Shown here one piece after another: positions 26,185 to 35,326 of a stretch of 64,000 bases of DNA. The stretch covers positions 20,850 to 84,849 of the forward strand of contig JBCCUL010000039.1 of assembly GCA_039197065.1 (NCBI GenBank), read 5' to 3'. Under the pieces are notes generated by a model. It made no database searches, was not told where the DNA came from, and saw only the letters and a list, made by a program, of their open reading frames with translations. A program made the position numbers and the translations under genes. The number at the start of each line of letters is the position of its first letter. The first letter of the stretch is position 1. The DNA is from JANQPX01 sp039197065 (GTDB lineage Bacteria > Pseudomonadota > Alphaproteobacteria > Geminicoccales > Geminicoccaceae).

Positions 26185-27723
26185 TCAGACACTGGAGCTC
26201 GGCCTGTAGAAGGGGACATGGGCGGCTGCATCGAAGTAGTTCTCATAGAACTTCATCACATGAGGCAGCAGCTTCTTCGACAGGCCTCGGCGTTCGACTT
26301 CTTCATCTGTGAGTGCACGGGTGAGATCGTCTTGGAGCTTCGAAAGGGCGGCGCGCTGGTCGACTTTCATGAACTCGCCTTTGAGATAGATGACGTCGCC
26401 AGCACACATCACCAGGTCGACGCCATCGGTCTTGGCACGCTGGATCACAGCGTCGAGCACAGGGATCTCGCGGTCGAGATAGGGATAAGCGATCTTCTCC
26501 CAGTCGATCAGCACCATGTCAGCGGCCTTGCCGACTTCGAGCGTCCCGATGCGCGTGCCGAACGCCGTTGTCTTCGCCCCGCCCTCGGTGGCCATGCGGA
26601 GCACCTGCGCCATGGTCGGCACATCGTCGCCTGTGCCTGGGGTTCGGTGGGCCCGCAAGACCATGCGCATTTCCTGCAGCATATCCCGGTCGTCATTGAT
26701 GCCGGCCTCGTCCATGCCCATGGCGGTGTTGACACCATGCTGCTCCCAGACATTGAGGGCACCAACGCCGGAGCGCAGACGGAAATTGGAGCTGCAGTTA
26801 TGGCAGATATGGGTACCGGTTTCGGCGATGCGCTCGACGTCCTTCTGATTCAGCCAAACGCCGTGGCCAAGCGTCATGCGCGGGCCGAGCATGTCGAAGC
26901 GATCGATATAATCGAGAGCCGTTCCACCGCCGCGTCGCTTGGCGTACTCCTTCTGATAGGCAGTCTCGACCAGATGCATATGCATCGGCGCGTCGTATTT
27001 CTTGGACGTTTCCGATAGCCGCTCCAGCGCCTTGTCCGAGCACCAGTGGAGATTGGCAGGTGCCAGCTGTATGCCGATGCGGTCCTTGTTGTGATGCTGC
27101 TCATGCAGGTTCTCGAACATCGCCATGAAATCGTCGAGATCCATGCCGAAACGATCGAAATGGCGCTGCATTGGCGGGTGCAGATCTTCCGGCAGCAGCT
27201 TGATGAACTCCTGATCGTCCATATAGACGAGGCGGTTTTGATCGCGCAGCGCGAAGCTGTAAGAAACGCGCATGCCGATGTCTTCATACGCCTTGATCAC
27301 CTCGTTGGCGCCCTCGGTGACTTGATCGACCTTCCCAGGAATCCAGCCGTGGATGTGCTGCACGGTGGTGACGCCAGAGGCGATCATCTCGAAAGCGGAA
27401 TAGAGGGTGTCGAGATAGAGATCGACGGCACGACAGACCATCCGGGTGACGAACCAGAGTTCCAGCGGCATGTCCGGCGAACCGAGTTGAACGGGCGTCA
27501 GGCCGACATGGTGGTGACCATTGACGAAGCCCGGCATCAGAACCTGGCGGCCGCTGCCGATGACCTGAGTGTTTAGATTACGATCTCTTAGCTCATCGAA
27601 TGTCCCGATGTCCTTGATGATGCCGTCCTCCACCAGCACGGCACCGTCATCGATCTGCTCCCACTGGTGACGATCGATGGTCTTGGTAATGACGTAGCGG
27701 CCACGGACAATCGAGGCGGACAT
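26185..27723 (-). CDS. Metal-dependent amidohydrolase (chlorohydrolase/deaminase-like, AtzB/TrzN/SsnA group)
   Basis: 512 aa from ATG 27723 (GAGGGAGAG upstream). The amidohydrolase metal sites are all visible: VNGHHHVG for the HxH pair, MHMHLVETAYQ, LGHGVW, and MGMDEAG for the Asp. HNCSSNFRLRSGV matches the HNP(A/S)SN region of cytosine/guanine deaminase and chlorohydrolase relatives. It would remove an amino or other leaving group from an N-heterocycle or hydrolyse a cyclic amide. It sits directly after the ABC importer genes, as the expected first catabolic step. Confidence 0.87.
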   Translation of the reverse strand: MSASIVRGRYVITKTIDRHQWEQIDDGAVLVEDGIIKDIGTFDELRDRNLNTQVIGSGRQVLMPGFVNGHHHVGLTPVQLGSPDMPLELWFVTRMVCRAVDLYLDTLYSAFEMIASGVTTVQHIHGWIPGKVDQVTEGANEVIKAYEDIGMRVSYSFALRDQNRLVYMDDQEFIKLLPEDLHPPMQRHFDRFGMDLDDFMAMFENLHEQHHNKDRIGIQLAPANLHWCSDKALERLSETSKKYDAPMHMHLVETAYQKEYAKRRGGGTALDYIDRFDMLGPRMTLGHGVWLNQKDVERIAETGTHICHNCSSNFRLRSGVGALNVWEQHGVNTAMGMDEAGINDDRDMLQEMRMVLRAHRTPGTGDDVPTMAQVLRMATEGGAKTTAFGTRIGTLEVGKAADMVLIDWEKIAYPYLDREIPVLDAVIQRAKTDGVDLVMCAGDVIYLKGEFMKVDQRAALSKLQDDLTRALTDEEVERRGLSKKLLPHVMKFYENYFDAAAHVPFYRPSSSV

Positions 27724-27755
27724 TCTGGGCTCTCCCTCTAAGTCAATGCTACTGG

Positions 27756-28550
27756 TCACACCAGTTCTTGTTCGGCGAAGGCGCGGTCGACTTCGGCGCT
27801 CAGGATTTCAGTGAGCTGCTGGCGGAGTTTCTGGCAGGCGGGATCGAAGGGACCGCGCGGCCGGGGGAGATCGATGGGCACGATCTCCTTGATGCGGCCG
27901 GGGCGCGCGGTGAAGACGGCGACGCGATCGGCGAGGGCGACGGCCTCGTCGATATGGTGGGTGACGAAGACGACCGAGGCCTTGCTGTTCTTCCAGACGT
28001 CCAGGAGGAAATCCTGCATCTTGGCGCGGGTCTGCACGTCGAGGGCGGCGAAGGGCTCGTCCATGAGGAGCACCTTTGGCTGCATGGCGAGGGCGCGCGC
28101 GACGGCGACGCGCTGGCGCATGCCGCCGGAGAGCTCGTCCGGGCGTTTGTCGATCGCCTCGGTGAGGCCGACTTTTTTCAGAACGTCCTTGGCAACGCGA
28201 TCCATCTCGTCGACCGTGGCACCGCTCAAGCTCAGGCCGAAAGTGACATTCTGGCCGACGGTAAGCCAAGGGAACAGAGAGGTTTCCTGGAAGATCAGGC
28301 TGCGGTCGGGGCCGGGCTGGTCGACCACGTCGCCGAAGGAGCGGAGTTCGCCCGACGTGGTCTCCTCGAGGCCGGCGATGAGATAGAGCAACGTGCTCTT
28401 GCCGCAGCCCGAGGGGCCGAGCAGGACCACGAACTCGCCGTCGTCGATCTTGAGATCGATGTCGACGAGCGCTTCATGGGCGCGCGGCGTGCCGACCGCC
28501 CAGATCTTGCCGACGCCGAGGCAGTCGACGGCTTTGGCCTTGTCGATCAT
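27756..28550 (-). CDS. ABC transporter ATPase (SsuB/TauB type) of the catabolic cluster
   Basis: About 264 aa from ATG 28550 (TTG 28556 is an alternative). Walker A LLGPSGCGKSTL, signature LSGGMRQR, Walker B VLLMDEPFAALDV and switch FVTHH are present, with FQETSLFPWLTV typical of the nitrate/sulfonate/pyrimidine-precursor class. It starts 13 bases after the permease gene. Confidence 0.92.
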   Translation of the reverse strand: MIDKAKAVDCLGVGKIWAVGTPRAHEALVDIDLKIDDGEFVVLLGPSGCGKSTLLYLIAGLEETTSGELRSFGDVVDQPGPDRSLIFQETSLFPWLTVGQNVTFGLSLSGATVDEMDRVAKDVLKKVGLTEAIDKRPDELSGGMRQRVAVARALAMQPKVLLMDEPFAALDVQTRAKMQDFLLDVWKNSKASVVFVTHHIDEAVALADRVAVFTARPGRIKEIVPIDLPRPRGPFDPACQKLRQQLTEILSAEVDRAFAEQELV

Positions 28551-28563
28551 CCCCAATTCCCCA

Positions 28564-29478
28564 TCATCCCAGGCTCCCCTGCCCTTTCGGCACCCAGTAC
28601 AGAAGCTTTCGCTGCAGCATCCTGAGTCCGTAATCGAAGGCGAAGCCGGTCAGGCCGATCAGGACGATGGTGAAGAACACCAGGCCCGGATTGAACGTAT
28701 TGCGCGCGAGCATGATCACCTGGCCGAGGCCGTAGCCGACGCCGGTGGCTTCCGCGATCAGCACCACCATCCAGGCGCCGAAGAGATTGAGCCTGAGCAC
28801 GACGAGCAGGCCCGGCAGGATGGCGGGCAGGATCACGCGTTTGTAGATCTGCAGCTTGGAAGCGCCCATGGTGCGGGCGACGTTGATGTAGTTCTTGTTG
28901 ACGCTGTCGATCTGCGTGATGGTGGCGAGCGTCATGGTGAAGAAAAGCGCGATGAACACCATGAAGATCGCGGGTGCGTTGCCGATGCCAAAGAGGAAGA
29001 TGGCGACCGGCAGCCAGGCGATGGGCGAGACCGGGGCGAGCAGCGTGATGGTCGGCAGTGTCAGGTTTTCCATCAGCTTCCAGTAGCGAATCGCGATGCC
29101 GACACAGATGCTGAAGATGGCGGCAAGCGCCAGGCCGGAGAGCACGCGCATGGTGGTCGAGAAGATCGTGATGACGACAGCCATCCCCGGCGATGGACCG
29201 GCGGCGGCGTCCGTGCCGATCTGCCAGCGCTGAGCCGTGTTGAAATATTGCGCCTGGCCCATGATGTCGCCCATGAAGATGTGGGGCGGCGGGAGGAGCT
29301 TGGGGTCGGCGACGCCGATCAGCCAGAGAAACTCCCAGATCAGCGCGAACATGCCGACGGAAATGATGGTCCAGCCGAGCTTTGGCGCGGCCTCTCGCCA
29401 CCATTCGGCCAGGCCGGCGGTCGCGGACGGGGCTTTCGCCCCGCCCTTGCCGGCCGTCTCTGTCAGAGACGACGCCAT
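28564..29478 (-). CDS. ABC transporter permease (SsuC/TauC type) of the catabolic cluster
   Basis: 304 aa. About six membrane helices follow a 35-residue hydrophilic leader, with the EAA loop ARTMGASKLQIYKRVILPA contacting the ATPase. It lies between the binding-protein gene (5 bases upstream) and the ATPase gene. Confidence 0.9.
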   Translation of the reverse strand: MASSLTETAGKGGAKAPSATAGLAEWWREAAPKLGWTIISVGMFALIWEFLWLIGVADPKLLPPPHIFMGDIMGQAQYFNTAQRWQIGTDAAAGPSPGMAVVITIFSTTMRVLSGLALAAIFSICVGIAIRYWKLMENLTLPTITLLAPVSPIAWLPVAIFLFGIGNAPAIFMVFIALFFTMTLATITQIDSVNKNYINVARTMGASKLQIYKRVILPAILPGLLVVLRLNLFGAWMVVLIAEATGVGYGLGQVIMLARNTFNPGLVFFTIVLIGLTGFAFDYGLRMLQRKLLYWVPKGQGSLG

Positions 29479-29483
29479 CGGTC

Positions 29484-30542
29484 TTACGCCGCCGCCTTGT
29501 ATTGGAGCTGGTCGTAAACGTCGGCATTTTCCGCGATCGCTGCTTCCAGCATGCTCCAGTCGATCGCATCCGGGCCAGGCTTCTCCTTGATGTAGCCCAT
29601 CTCCATCAGGCTGTCGGTGCGGCCGAGGATGAAGTCGGTCTGGTCGCGCTGATCGACCATGGGCGGCTGCTTGGTCGAGCCGATGACCGCGTTTTCCATC
29701 GAGGTCTTGTAATAGGTGCCGACGAGTTCATCGAGCACGGTCTGAGTGTCCTGCTCGAAGGCGAGCTGCGACTTCATCATCGCCTCGATCAACGCCTTGA
29801 TCGCATCCGGGTTCGAGGCGATCAGCTCTTCGCGCGCGCAGAGGACGCAGTCGGTGTAGTTCGGCCCGTAGATGTCCTTGCCATCGGAGAGCAGATGGCT
29901 GCCCTCGACGTCCTGGAGCAGCGAGGTGGCGTAGGGCTCGATGGTGCAGATCCAATCCAGCGCACCCGCCTTGAACGCTTCCACGGCTTCCGGGGTGTTG
30001 CCCATATAGCGGACATTGACGTCGGCAAAGTTGACGCCCTCGCTCTTCAGCCAATCGAATGGCAGCACCTCCAAGGTGTCGAGCTGGAACGTGCCGATGG
30101 TCTTGCCCTTCAGCTTCTCCGCGGTGTCGAGCCCTGGCTGACTGACGATCGCGCAGCCCTCGATGCCGGAGCCGGCGACGATCTTGACGGGTGCGCCCGC
30201 ATCATAGAGCGCGACGAAGCTGGTATAGGGCAGCACGCCGACATCCACCTGGCCGGTGCCGAGGAACGTGACATGTTCGGCGAAGGTCGGGGTGTTGACG
30301 AACTCCAGCGTCAGCCCGTCCTCCTTCGCGGTCTGGCGCGCATGGCTCAGGAACAGCGGCAGGTTGCAGAAACCGGTGCCGTGGGTCGATGTCACGCTGC
30401 TCTCGGCATAGGCGCGTCCGGCAAGACCGGCGCCGAGGCCGACCGTCAGTGCGCCGGCGGTGGCTGATTTCATGAAACTCCGCCTGCCGAAGGCGATGTT
30501 GGAAAGATCGGGGAAGTTGCGATTACCGTCGCGCTCGCACAT
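29484..30542 (-). CDS. ABC transporter substrate-binding protein, Tat-exported, NMT1/SsuA type
   Basis: 352 aa from ATG 30542, chosen for AAGGAG 9 bases upstream. A twin-arginine signal is clear: GRRSFMKSATAGALTVG followed by a cut after AYA. The mature domain has the NMT1 pattern LEFVNTPTFAEHVTFLGTGQ and then DVGVLPYTSF. Folding before export may indicate a cofactor or tight ligand. It is the first gene of the fifteen-gene run, and a 10-base hairpin lies in its mRNA leader. Confidence 0.88.
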   Translation of the reverse strand: MCERDGNRNFPDLSNIAFGRRSFMKSATAGALTVGLGAGLAGRAYAESSVTSTHGTGFCNLPLFLSHARQTAKEDGLTLEFVNTPTFAEHVTFLGTGQVDVGVLPYTSFVALYDAGAPVKIVAGSGIEGCAIVSQPGLDTAEKLKGKTIGTFQLDTLEVLPFDWLKSEGVNFADVNVRYMGNTPEAVEAFKAGALDWICTIEPYATSLLQDVEGSHLLSDGKDIYGPNYTDCVLCAREELIASNPDAIKALIEAMMKSQLAFEQDTQTVLDELVGTYYKTSMENAVIGSTKQPPMVDQRDQTDFILGRTDSLMEMGYIKEKPGPDAIDWSMLEAAIAENADVYDQLQYKAAA

Positions 30543-30590
30543 AGTCGCGTCTCCTTGGGGTTGCCTCTCCATGGGCATGAACCTCGAGGA

Positions 30591-30626
30591 GGCCCGGGCT
30601 TTCGGTTGGTCCTGGGAGCCCGGGCC
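30591..30626 (-). promoter_or_regulatory. Strong hairpin in the leader of the long catabolic operon
   Basis: GGCCCGGGCT (30591-30600) and AGCCCGGGCC (30617-30626) are perfect inverted arms around a 16-base loop, 49-84 bases upstream of the first gene. The stem is nearly all G-C, and no T-run follows. It may be an operator, an attenuator or an mRNA-stability element. It matches no riboswitch class I can recognise. Confidence 0.45.
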
Positions 30627-30888
30627 ACTCTCAGGGCAAGTTCTGCAAGAAACGCGCCAAATGCTATCAAACCTGAAATCGGCAAGAAAAGGTCACATTT
30701 CAGCACCGATTGCCGCGGCTTTGTGCACTGTCTTTGCTGTTTGACGAAACTTATCCCAGTTCAGTTTTACAGTTGAGATGGCGGTATACTATGCTTCGAA
30801 TAGACGAAACGTTGGGCGAAACAGCGTCTGTATTACTGTGACGCGATGAGCAGCGCTGGCTGAACCGCCGGCTTTTTGGCCGCCAGCG
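30627..30888. other. Promoter-bearing intergenic region, no gene
   Basis: About 260 bases of lower GC upstream of the long operon, downstream of the phosphoribosyltransferase stop. It probably holds the operon promoter on the minus strand. A TATACT box at about 30783 (plus strand) lacks a good -35 partner. No convincing gene is present. Confidence 0.35.
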
Positions 30889-31596
30889 CTAACCCGTGCC
30901 GCAGGCTTCGGGGACCCAGCCTTCGGGCGTGGCGCAAAGCAGCGGTGAGAAGAACACCGCGTGCAGTTTGTCATGCCAGCTGGGATCAAGCTGCTCCTGC
31001 CAACGATCGCCCTGGTTCATCGCAAAGATCAGCCCGACCGGCCTGGCCTCGACCCGTTCAAGCAGCCGGAGGACGGCGGAAGCGGTGGTGCCGCTGCTGA
31101 CGGTGTCGTCGACCAGTAGAACGCGTTTCCCGCTGACTCTCGGAAGAAGATTGGGATCGAGAAAGACGTGCTTGCCGGGATCGGGCGAGGTGATCGAGCG
31201 CACGGGTTCGGCCAGGTCCTCGCGATACCAGTATTTCCTGGAGTAGCCGAGCGGCACGAAATGGCGATGGCCGAGCCGCTTCGCCATGAGGGGCGCCAGC
31301 GCCAGCCCGAGGGTCGGAATGCCGACGACGACATCCGGTGTGAACGGACGGGCAAGATCCGCCATGGCCATAGCAAGGGCGTCGACGACATCGAAGGACG
31401 CCTGGTTGGCGATGAAGGAGGCGACGGCGCGATCGGGATCATCGGGACGCCGTCGGATCGGGAGGAGCAACACACGGCCATCGGGCAGCCTTGCCGGATA
31501 GCCGTACCGAAAAGGGGCCTTCGTCTCGACCGCATGGGGCGGCAGGAGTTGCTGCCAGTAATCCGTGGTCGGCTCGATGAAGCCGTCATCTGTCAC
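30889..31596 (-). CDS. Type I phosphoribosyltransferase-domain protein
   Basis: 235 aa. VLLVDDTVSSGTTASAVLRL (about residues 159-178) is the PRPP-binding loop of type I phosphoribosyltransferases. PDVVVGIPTLGLALAPLMA (about residue 90) is the matching first part of the fold. The hood domain that selects the base is not diagnostic. It may salvage a nucleobase or act as a regulator. It ends about 350 bases before the catabolic operon on the same strand and is divergent from the DUF1116 gene, so a link to purine- or ureide-like metabolism is plausible. Confidence 0.85.
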   Translation of the reverse strand: MTDDGFIEPTTDYWQQLLPPHAVETKAPFRYGYPARLPDGRVLLLPIRRRPDDPDRAVASFIANQASFDVVDALAMAMADLARPFTPDVVVGIPTLGLALAPLMAKRLGHRHFVPLGYSRKYWYREDLAEPVRSITSPDPGKHVFLDPNLLPRVSGKRVLLVDDTVSSGTTASAVLRLLERVEARPVGLIFAMNQGDRWQEQLDPSWHDKLHAVFFSPLLCATPEGWVPEACGTG

Positions 31597-31779
31597 GCTT
31601 TGGCCCTCCTCTGATCGTGACGGTCCTCCAACCTAGCCGGCGCGATCACATCGCGGTCAAGCCCTTGTATCCATTGGCATAGACCTTGCTTGCGTTCGGG
31701 GCGGGAAATGGTGTGACTGTCTGTCGGCGTGATCGCGCACGACCGTCGCCTGCGGAAAGCGCTTTGGGGGATGTAACGC

Positions 31780-32943
31780 ATGGGTAAAAGCCAGGACCAG
31801 GTCGCCGCCGAACGCATGACGGCGGTTCGACCGGTCTGGAGCGGGCTCGCGCTGGCGCGAGAGGCGCTCGATCTAACCGATCGAACGCTCCTCCATGCTG
31901 GACCGCCCTTTCCCGATCAACACGATCTGCCGATGCCCGTCCTGAACAGCGCCGTACATGCCGCGATGTTCGAAGGCTGGGCCGAAGATGCGGCATCAGC
32001 GCGGGCTTTGATCGCGAGGGGTGAGATCACCCTGCTTCCGGCGCAAGGGAGGAGGGCCTGTGCGCCGCTTGCGGCGATCATCTCGCCCTCGATGTGGCTC
32101 CAGGTCGTGGAAGACGAGGCGGCGCCATCGAGGCGGGCCTATTCGCCGATCAATACCGGTACGGCCCCGCCTCTGCCTCATGGCGGCGCTGACGATCCCG
32201 CTGCCATCGAGCGTCTTCGCTTCGTTGCTGATGAGATTGCGCCGGCGCTTGACGATGCGCTAAGTGATCCGATCGCGCTTCTGCCGGTTATTGACGCTTC
32301 CCTTCGGGGCGGTGACGACTGCCATGGCATGACCGGCATCGGCTCCGGCCTGATCTGCGAAAGGCTCGCCGACGGTCGGAACGGTGCTGACAAGCGCCTG
32401 CTTGCCTTTCTCGACGAGGCGCCTGGCTACTTTCTCTTCCTGATGATGGCAGCGGCCAAAGTCATGATGATGGCGGCGGAAGGTGTGGAGGACGCCGCGA
32501 TCGTCACCACGGCCGGCGGCAATGGCCGGCAGTTCGGCGTTTGCCTCGCCTCAAGGCCGGATCACTGGATCACCGCCGATTGCCTGCCACCGGCCGGAAC
32601 GGTTCCGGATCACGCAAGAGCGCTCGGCGCGATCGGCGACAGCGCCGTCATCGACGCGCTCGGCTTTGGCGGGCTGGCGCTTGGTTGCGCACCGACGCTC
32701 CTGGAGATGCTGACGGATCACGCGCCAAAAGATGCGACGGCGCTGCCCGGCCTTCTGCTCAAGACTGCCCATCCCGCCCTTCTTGATGGCCGTTGCCGCT
32801 TTGCGCTGAATGCACGGCAGGTTGTCGAAACCGGCCGCGCACCACTCAACGTGCTTGGCATTCTCGATGCTGAGGGCAAAGCCGGCATCATCGGTCGCGG
32901 GCTGTTCGGGGCACCCGTCGCGCTCTTTGCGAATGCGCTCTAA
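31780..32943 (+). CDS. DUF1116 protein, AllG/YlbE-like
   Basis: 387 aa. The region VTTAGGNGRQFGVCLASRPD through GDSAVIDALGFGGLALGCAP closely fits the DUF1116 pattern (VTAM-RNG--FGI ... GDSAI-E--GLGGFA). That family includes YlbE/AllG, a subunit of the oxamate carbamoyltransferase used in anaerobic allantoin breakdown. RGGDDCHGMTG is a second conserved-looking motif. The usual partners, FdrA/AllF and DUF2877/AllH, are not in the window, so this copy is an orphan. Its position next to a ureide-type cluster supports a role in carbamoyl transfer. Confidence 0.75.
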   Translation: MGKSQDQVAAERMTAVRPVWSGLALAREALDLTDRTLLHAGPPFPDQHDLPMPVLNSAVHAAMFEGWAEDAASARALIARGEITLLPAQGRRACAPLAAIISPSMWLQVVEDEAAPSRRAYSPINTGTAPPLPHGGADDPAAIERLRFVADEIAPALDDALSDPIALLPVIDASLRGGDDCHGMTGIGSGLICERLADGRNGADKRLLAFLDEAPGYFLFLMMAAAKVMMMAAEGVEDAAIVTTAGGNGRQFGVCLASRPDHWITADCLPPAGTVPDHARALGAIGDSAVIDALGFGGLALGCAPTLLEMLTDHAPKDATALPGLLLKTAHPALLDGRCRFALNARQVVETGRAPLNVLGILDAEGKAGIIGRGLFGAPVALFANAL

Positions 32944-32979
32944 ACGACCGCCTAAACGCCAGTCTGACACCGAGAACGT

Positions 32980-33747
32980 CTACTGATCATAGCCCGGAAT
33001 CTCGCGGTCGAGCCGGCGGCACATGGCAGCAAAGTGAGCCTCTTTCGCCATGCGTTTTTCGTCGACCATCTGCCCGGCGGTGCGCGCGATGACGTCTTCC
33101 GGGATCATGCGCGGCGTTTGACCGGACGCATAGAGCCGATACTGATCACGGCAGGCCCATTCAAGGTAGTGCAGATCAAAAACACAGCCCTCGACCGTCT
33201 CGTCGATGACCATCGCACCGTGGTTCGCCATCAGCAGAATGTCGAATTCGGAAAGCGCATCGACCACCTTGTTGGCCTCGTCGTCATCCAGAACGAGGCC
33301 GCCATAGTCTTCGAGATAGGCGGTGCGCTCGATGAAACGCATGGAGCTCTGATTGACCGGACGGATGCGCATGTCGGCCATGGAGCTGATGGCCGAGGCG
33401 TAGGGCATGTGGGTGTGCAGAATGCAGGCGGCGCGCGGCACGCTTCGGTGGATGCGCGAATGAATGAAAAACGCGGTCGGTTCCCAGACACCTTCGCCGG
33501 CGACGATCTTGCCGTCGGTGTCGACCTTGATAAGGCCGCTCGCCGTGACCTCGGCAAAGAGTGGACCGAAAGGCTTCAGCAGAAAGTGATCCGGCTCCCC
33601 CGGAACGGCGAGCGAGAAGTGATTGAAGACGCCGTCATCGCAATCTTCGAGAGCGGCGATCCTGTAAGCCGCGGCGAGCTTGACGCGCGCCTCCCATTCG
33701 GCCGATGACATGCTCGATCGATCGACGCGCGATATCTCCGTCGCCAT
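32980..33747 (-). CDS. Class II aldolase/adducin-family protein
   Basis: 255 aa, one aldolase II domain. ILHTHMPYASAIS gives the HxH zinc site, and LLMANHGAMVIDETVE gives the later His; an N-terminal VFNHFSLAVPGE matches the usual N-H-S-x-R region. Members are zinc-dependent aldolases, epimerases or decarboxylases. The gene is 12 bases downstream of the GMC oxidoreductase and belongs to the same minus-strand operon. Confidence 0.85.
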   Translation of the reverse strand: MATEISRVDRSSMSSAEWEARVKLAAAYRIAALEDCDDGVFNHFSLAVPGEPDHFLLKPFGPLFAEVTASGLIKVDTDGKIVAGEGVWEPTAFFIHSRIHRSVPRAACILHTHMPYASAISSMADMRIRPVNQSSMRFIERTAYLEDYGGLVLDDDEANKVVDALSEFDILLMANHGAMVIDETVEGCVFDLHYLEWACRDQYRLYASGQTPRMIPEDVIARTAGQMVDEKRMAKEAHFAAMCRRLDREIPGYDQ

Positions 33748-33759
33748 CGCTCACCCTCC

Positions 33760-35326
33760 CTAGAGATCACCGGCGCTTGCCGCATTCGCGATGTACTCAG
33801 CCTGGCGGATGGCGAGTGCGACGATCGTCAGCGTCGGGTTGCACGCACCGCCGGATGCGAACTGACTGCCATCGGCGATGAACAGGTTCAGCACTTCATG
33901 CGCACGGCCCCATTTGTCGACGACGCCGTCCTCCGGCTTTTCGGACATGCGATTGGAGCCGAGATTGTGGCTGGCGGGATAGGCCGGCGCTTCGATGCAT
34001 CGATAGGCGCCCGCCGCCTTGTGGATCGCCGTCATCGCGTTGAAGCCGTGATTGCGCATGACGAGATCGTTCGGGTGTTCGTCATAGTGGATGTTGGCGA
34101 CCGGTACGCCGAACGCGTCCGTCTCATCGTTGAGCGTCACGCGGTTGTCCGGCTGCGGCATGTCCTCGCCGGTCATGAACAGGCCCGCGATGTTGGCGTA
34201 GCGCTCCATCACCGCGGTGAAATCACGTCCGCACCAGCCAGGATCGAGGAATGACCCGATGGTGGGCAGGCCCATGGCGTTCAGCTCGATATAATAGCCG
34301 GCGGCAAAGCCGCGCGACGGATCGTGGTGGGCGAAGTCTTCGACCAGCCCCGCCATGAGCTCGCCGCGATGCATGTTGACGGGTTGATCGAACAGGGACC
34401 AGACGGTCTGAACGACATGGCGAAGATAATGCCGGCCGACCTGGCCGTGGCCGTTGGCAAGGCCGCCTGGAAAACGTCCGCTCGCCGAATGCATCAGCAG
34501 GCGCGGGCTCTCGACGCAATTGCCGGCGAGCACGACGATAGCAGCAGCCTGCCGCTGTCGCTCACCCTCCCCGTCGATATAGACCACGGCGGAAGCCCGG
34601 CCGCTGTCATCATGCTCGATCTGGATCGCCCGGCTGTCCGGACGCAGATCGAGACGACCTGTCTCGAGGGCGCGCGGGATCTCGACCCGACCCGTCGACC
34701 AACGCGCACCATGGCTGTCGCCGGTGATGGTGAAGCCGTCCTGGATGGTCGCCGGTCGGCCATCATAGGGGATCGAGTTGATCGCATGCCGGCCGGTCGA
34801 GATTTTTTCGTAGCCGGCGCGCTTGGCTCCCCAATACATGACCTTGAAATTGTTGTTCGCCGGCAGTGGCGGCAGGCCGTTGGTGCTGGTCACGCCCATC
34901 TTGGCCTCGGCCTTGTCGTAATAAGGCGCGAGTTCGTCCAGGGTGATCGGCCAGTCGATCAGGCTGGCGCCGGGGATGTCGCCATAGACGGTGCGGGCGC
35001 GCAGCTCGTCCTCGCTGAACCGGTAGCAACAGGCGGACCAATGGGTGCTAGTGCCGCCGACCACGCTGCAATGCCAGACCGGAAAGCTGGGGTGATCCCT
35101 GGCCACGCGCCAATTGCCGGAGGCGGTGCGTTTGTCCAGCCAGGACAGCATGTCGAAAGGCGGCCCATTCGTCGTTCACATAGTCATCGGCGGTCAGCCA
35201 GGGCCCCGCTTCGAGCAGCACCACCTTCTTGCCGTGCTGACAAAGCTCGTTCGCCAGCGTACCGCCGCCGGCGCCCGAACCGATGACGACGACCACGTCC
35301 CGGTCGTCGAGAGCATAGCTCGTCAT
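33760..35326 (-). pseudogene. GMC-family FAD oxidoreductase (gluconate dehydrogenase-like), frameshifted
   Basis: The first part (from ATG 35326) has the FAD-binding VVVIGSGAGGGTLANEL and KVVLLEAGPWL. The second part carries VVGGTSTHWSACCYRF and, near the end, LGSNRMSEKPEDGVVD and FIADGSQFASGGACNPTLTI, the GMC C-terminal signature. The two are in different frames. Removing one base from AAA at 35156-35158 (plus strand) joins ...DEWAAF to DMLSWLDKRT. The restored protein of about 520 aa would be the catalytic subunit partnered by the small subunit encoded upstream. It is either a recent mutation or a sequence error. Confidence 0.85.

Noticed and set aside
28547..29569. 340-codon minus-strand frame overlapping the permease gene
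   Set aside because: Same strand, other frame; Arg/His-rich without motifs, while the permease frame shows membrane helices and the EAA loop.
30543..30776. Short plus-strand frames upstream of the ABC operon
   Set aside because: They overlap the leader hairpin, have no ribosome site and no homology.
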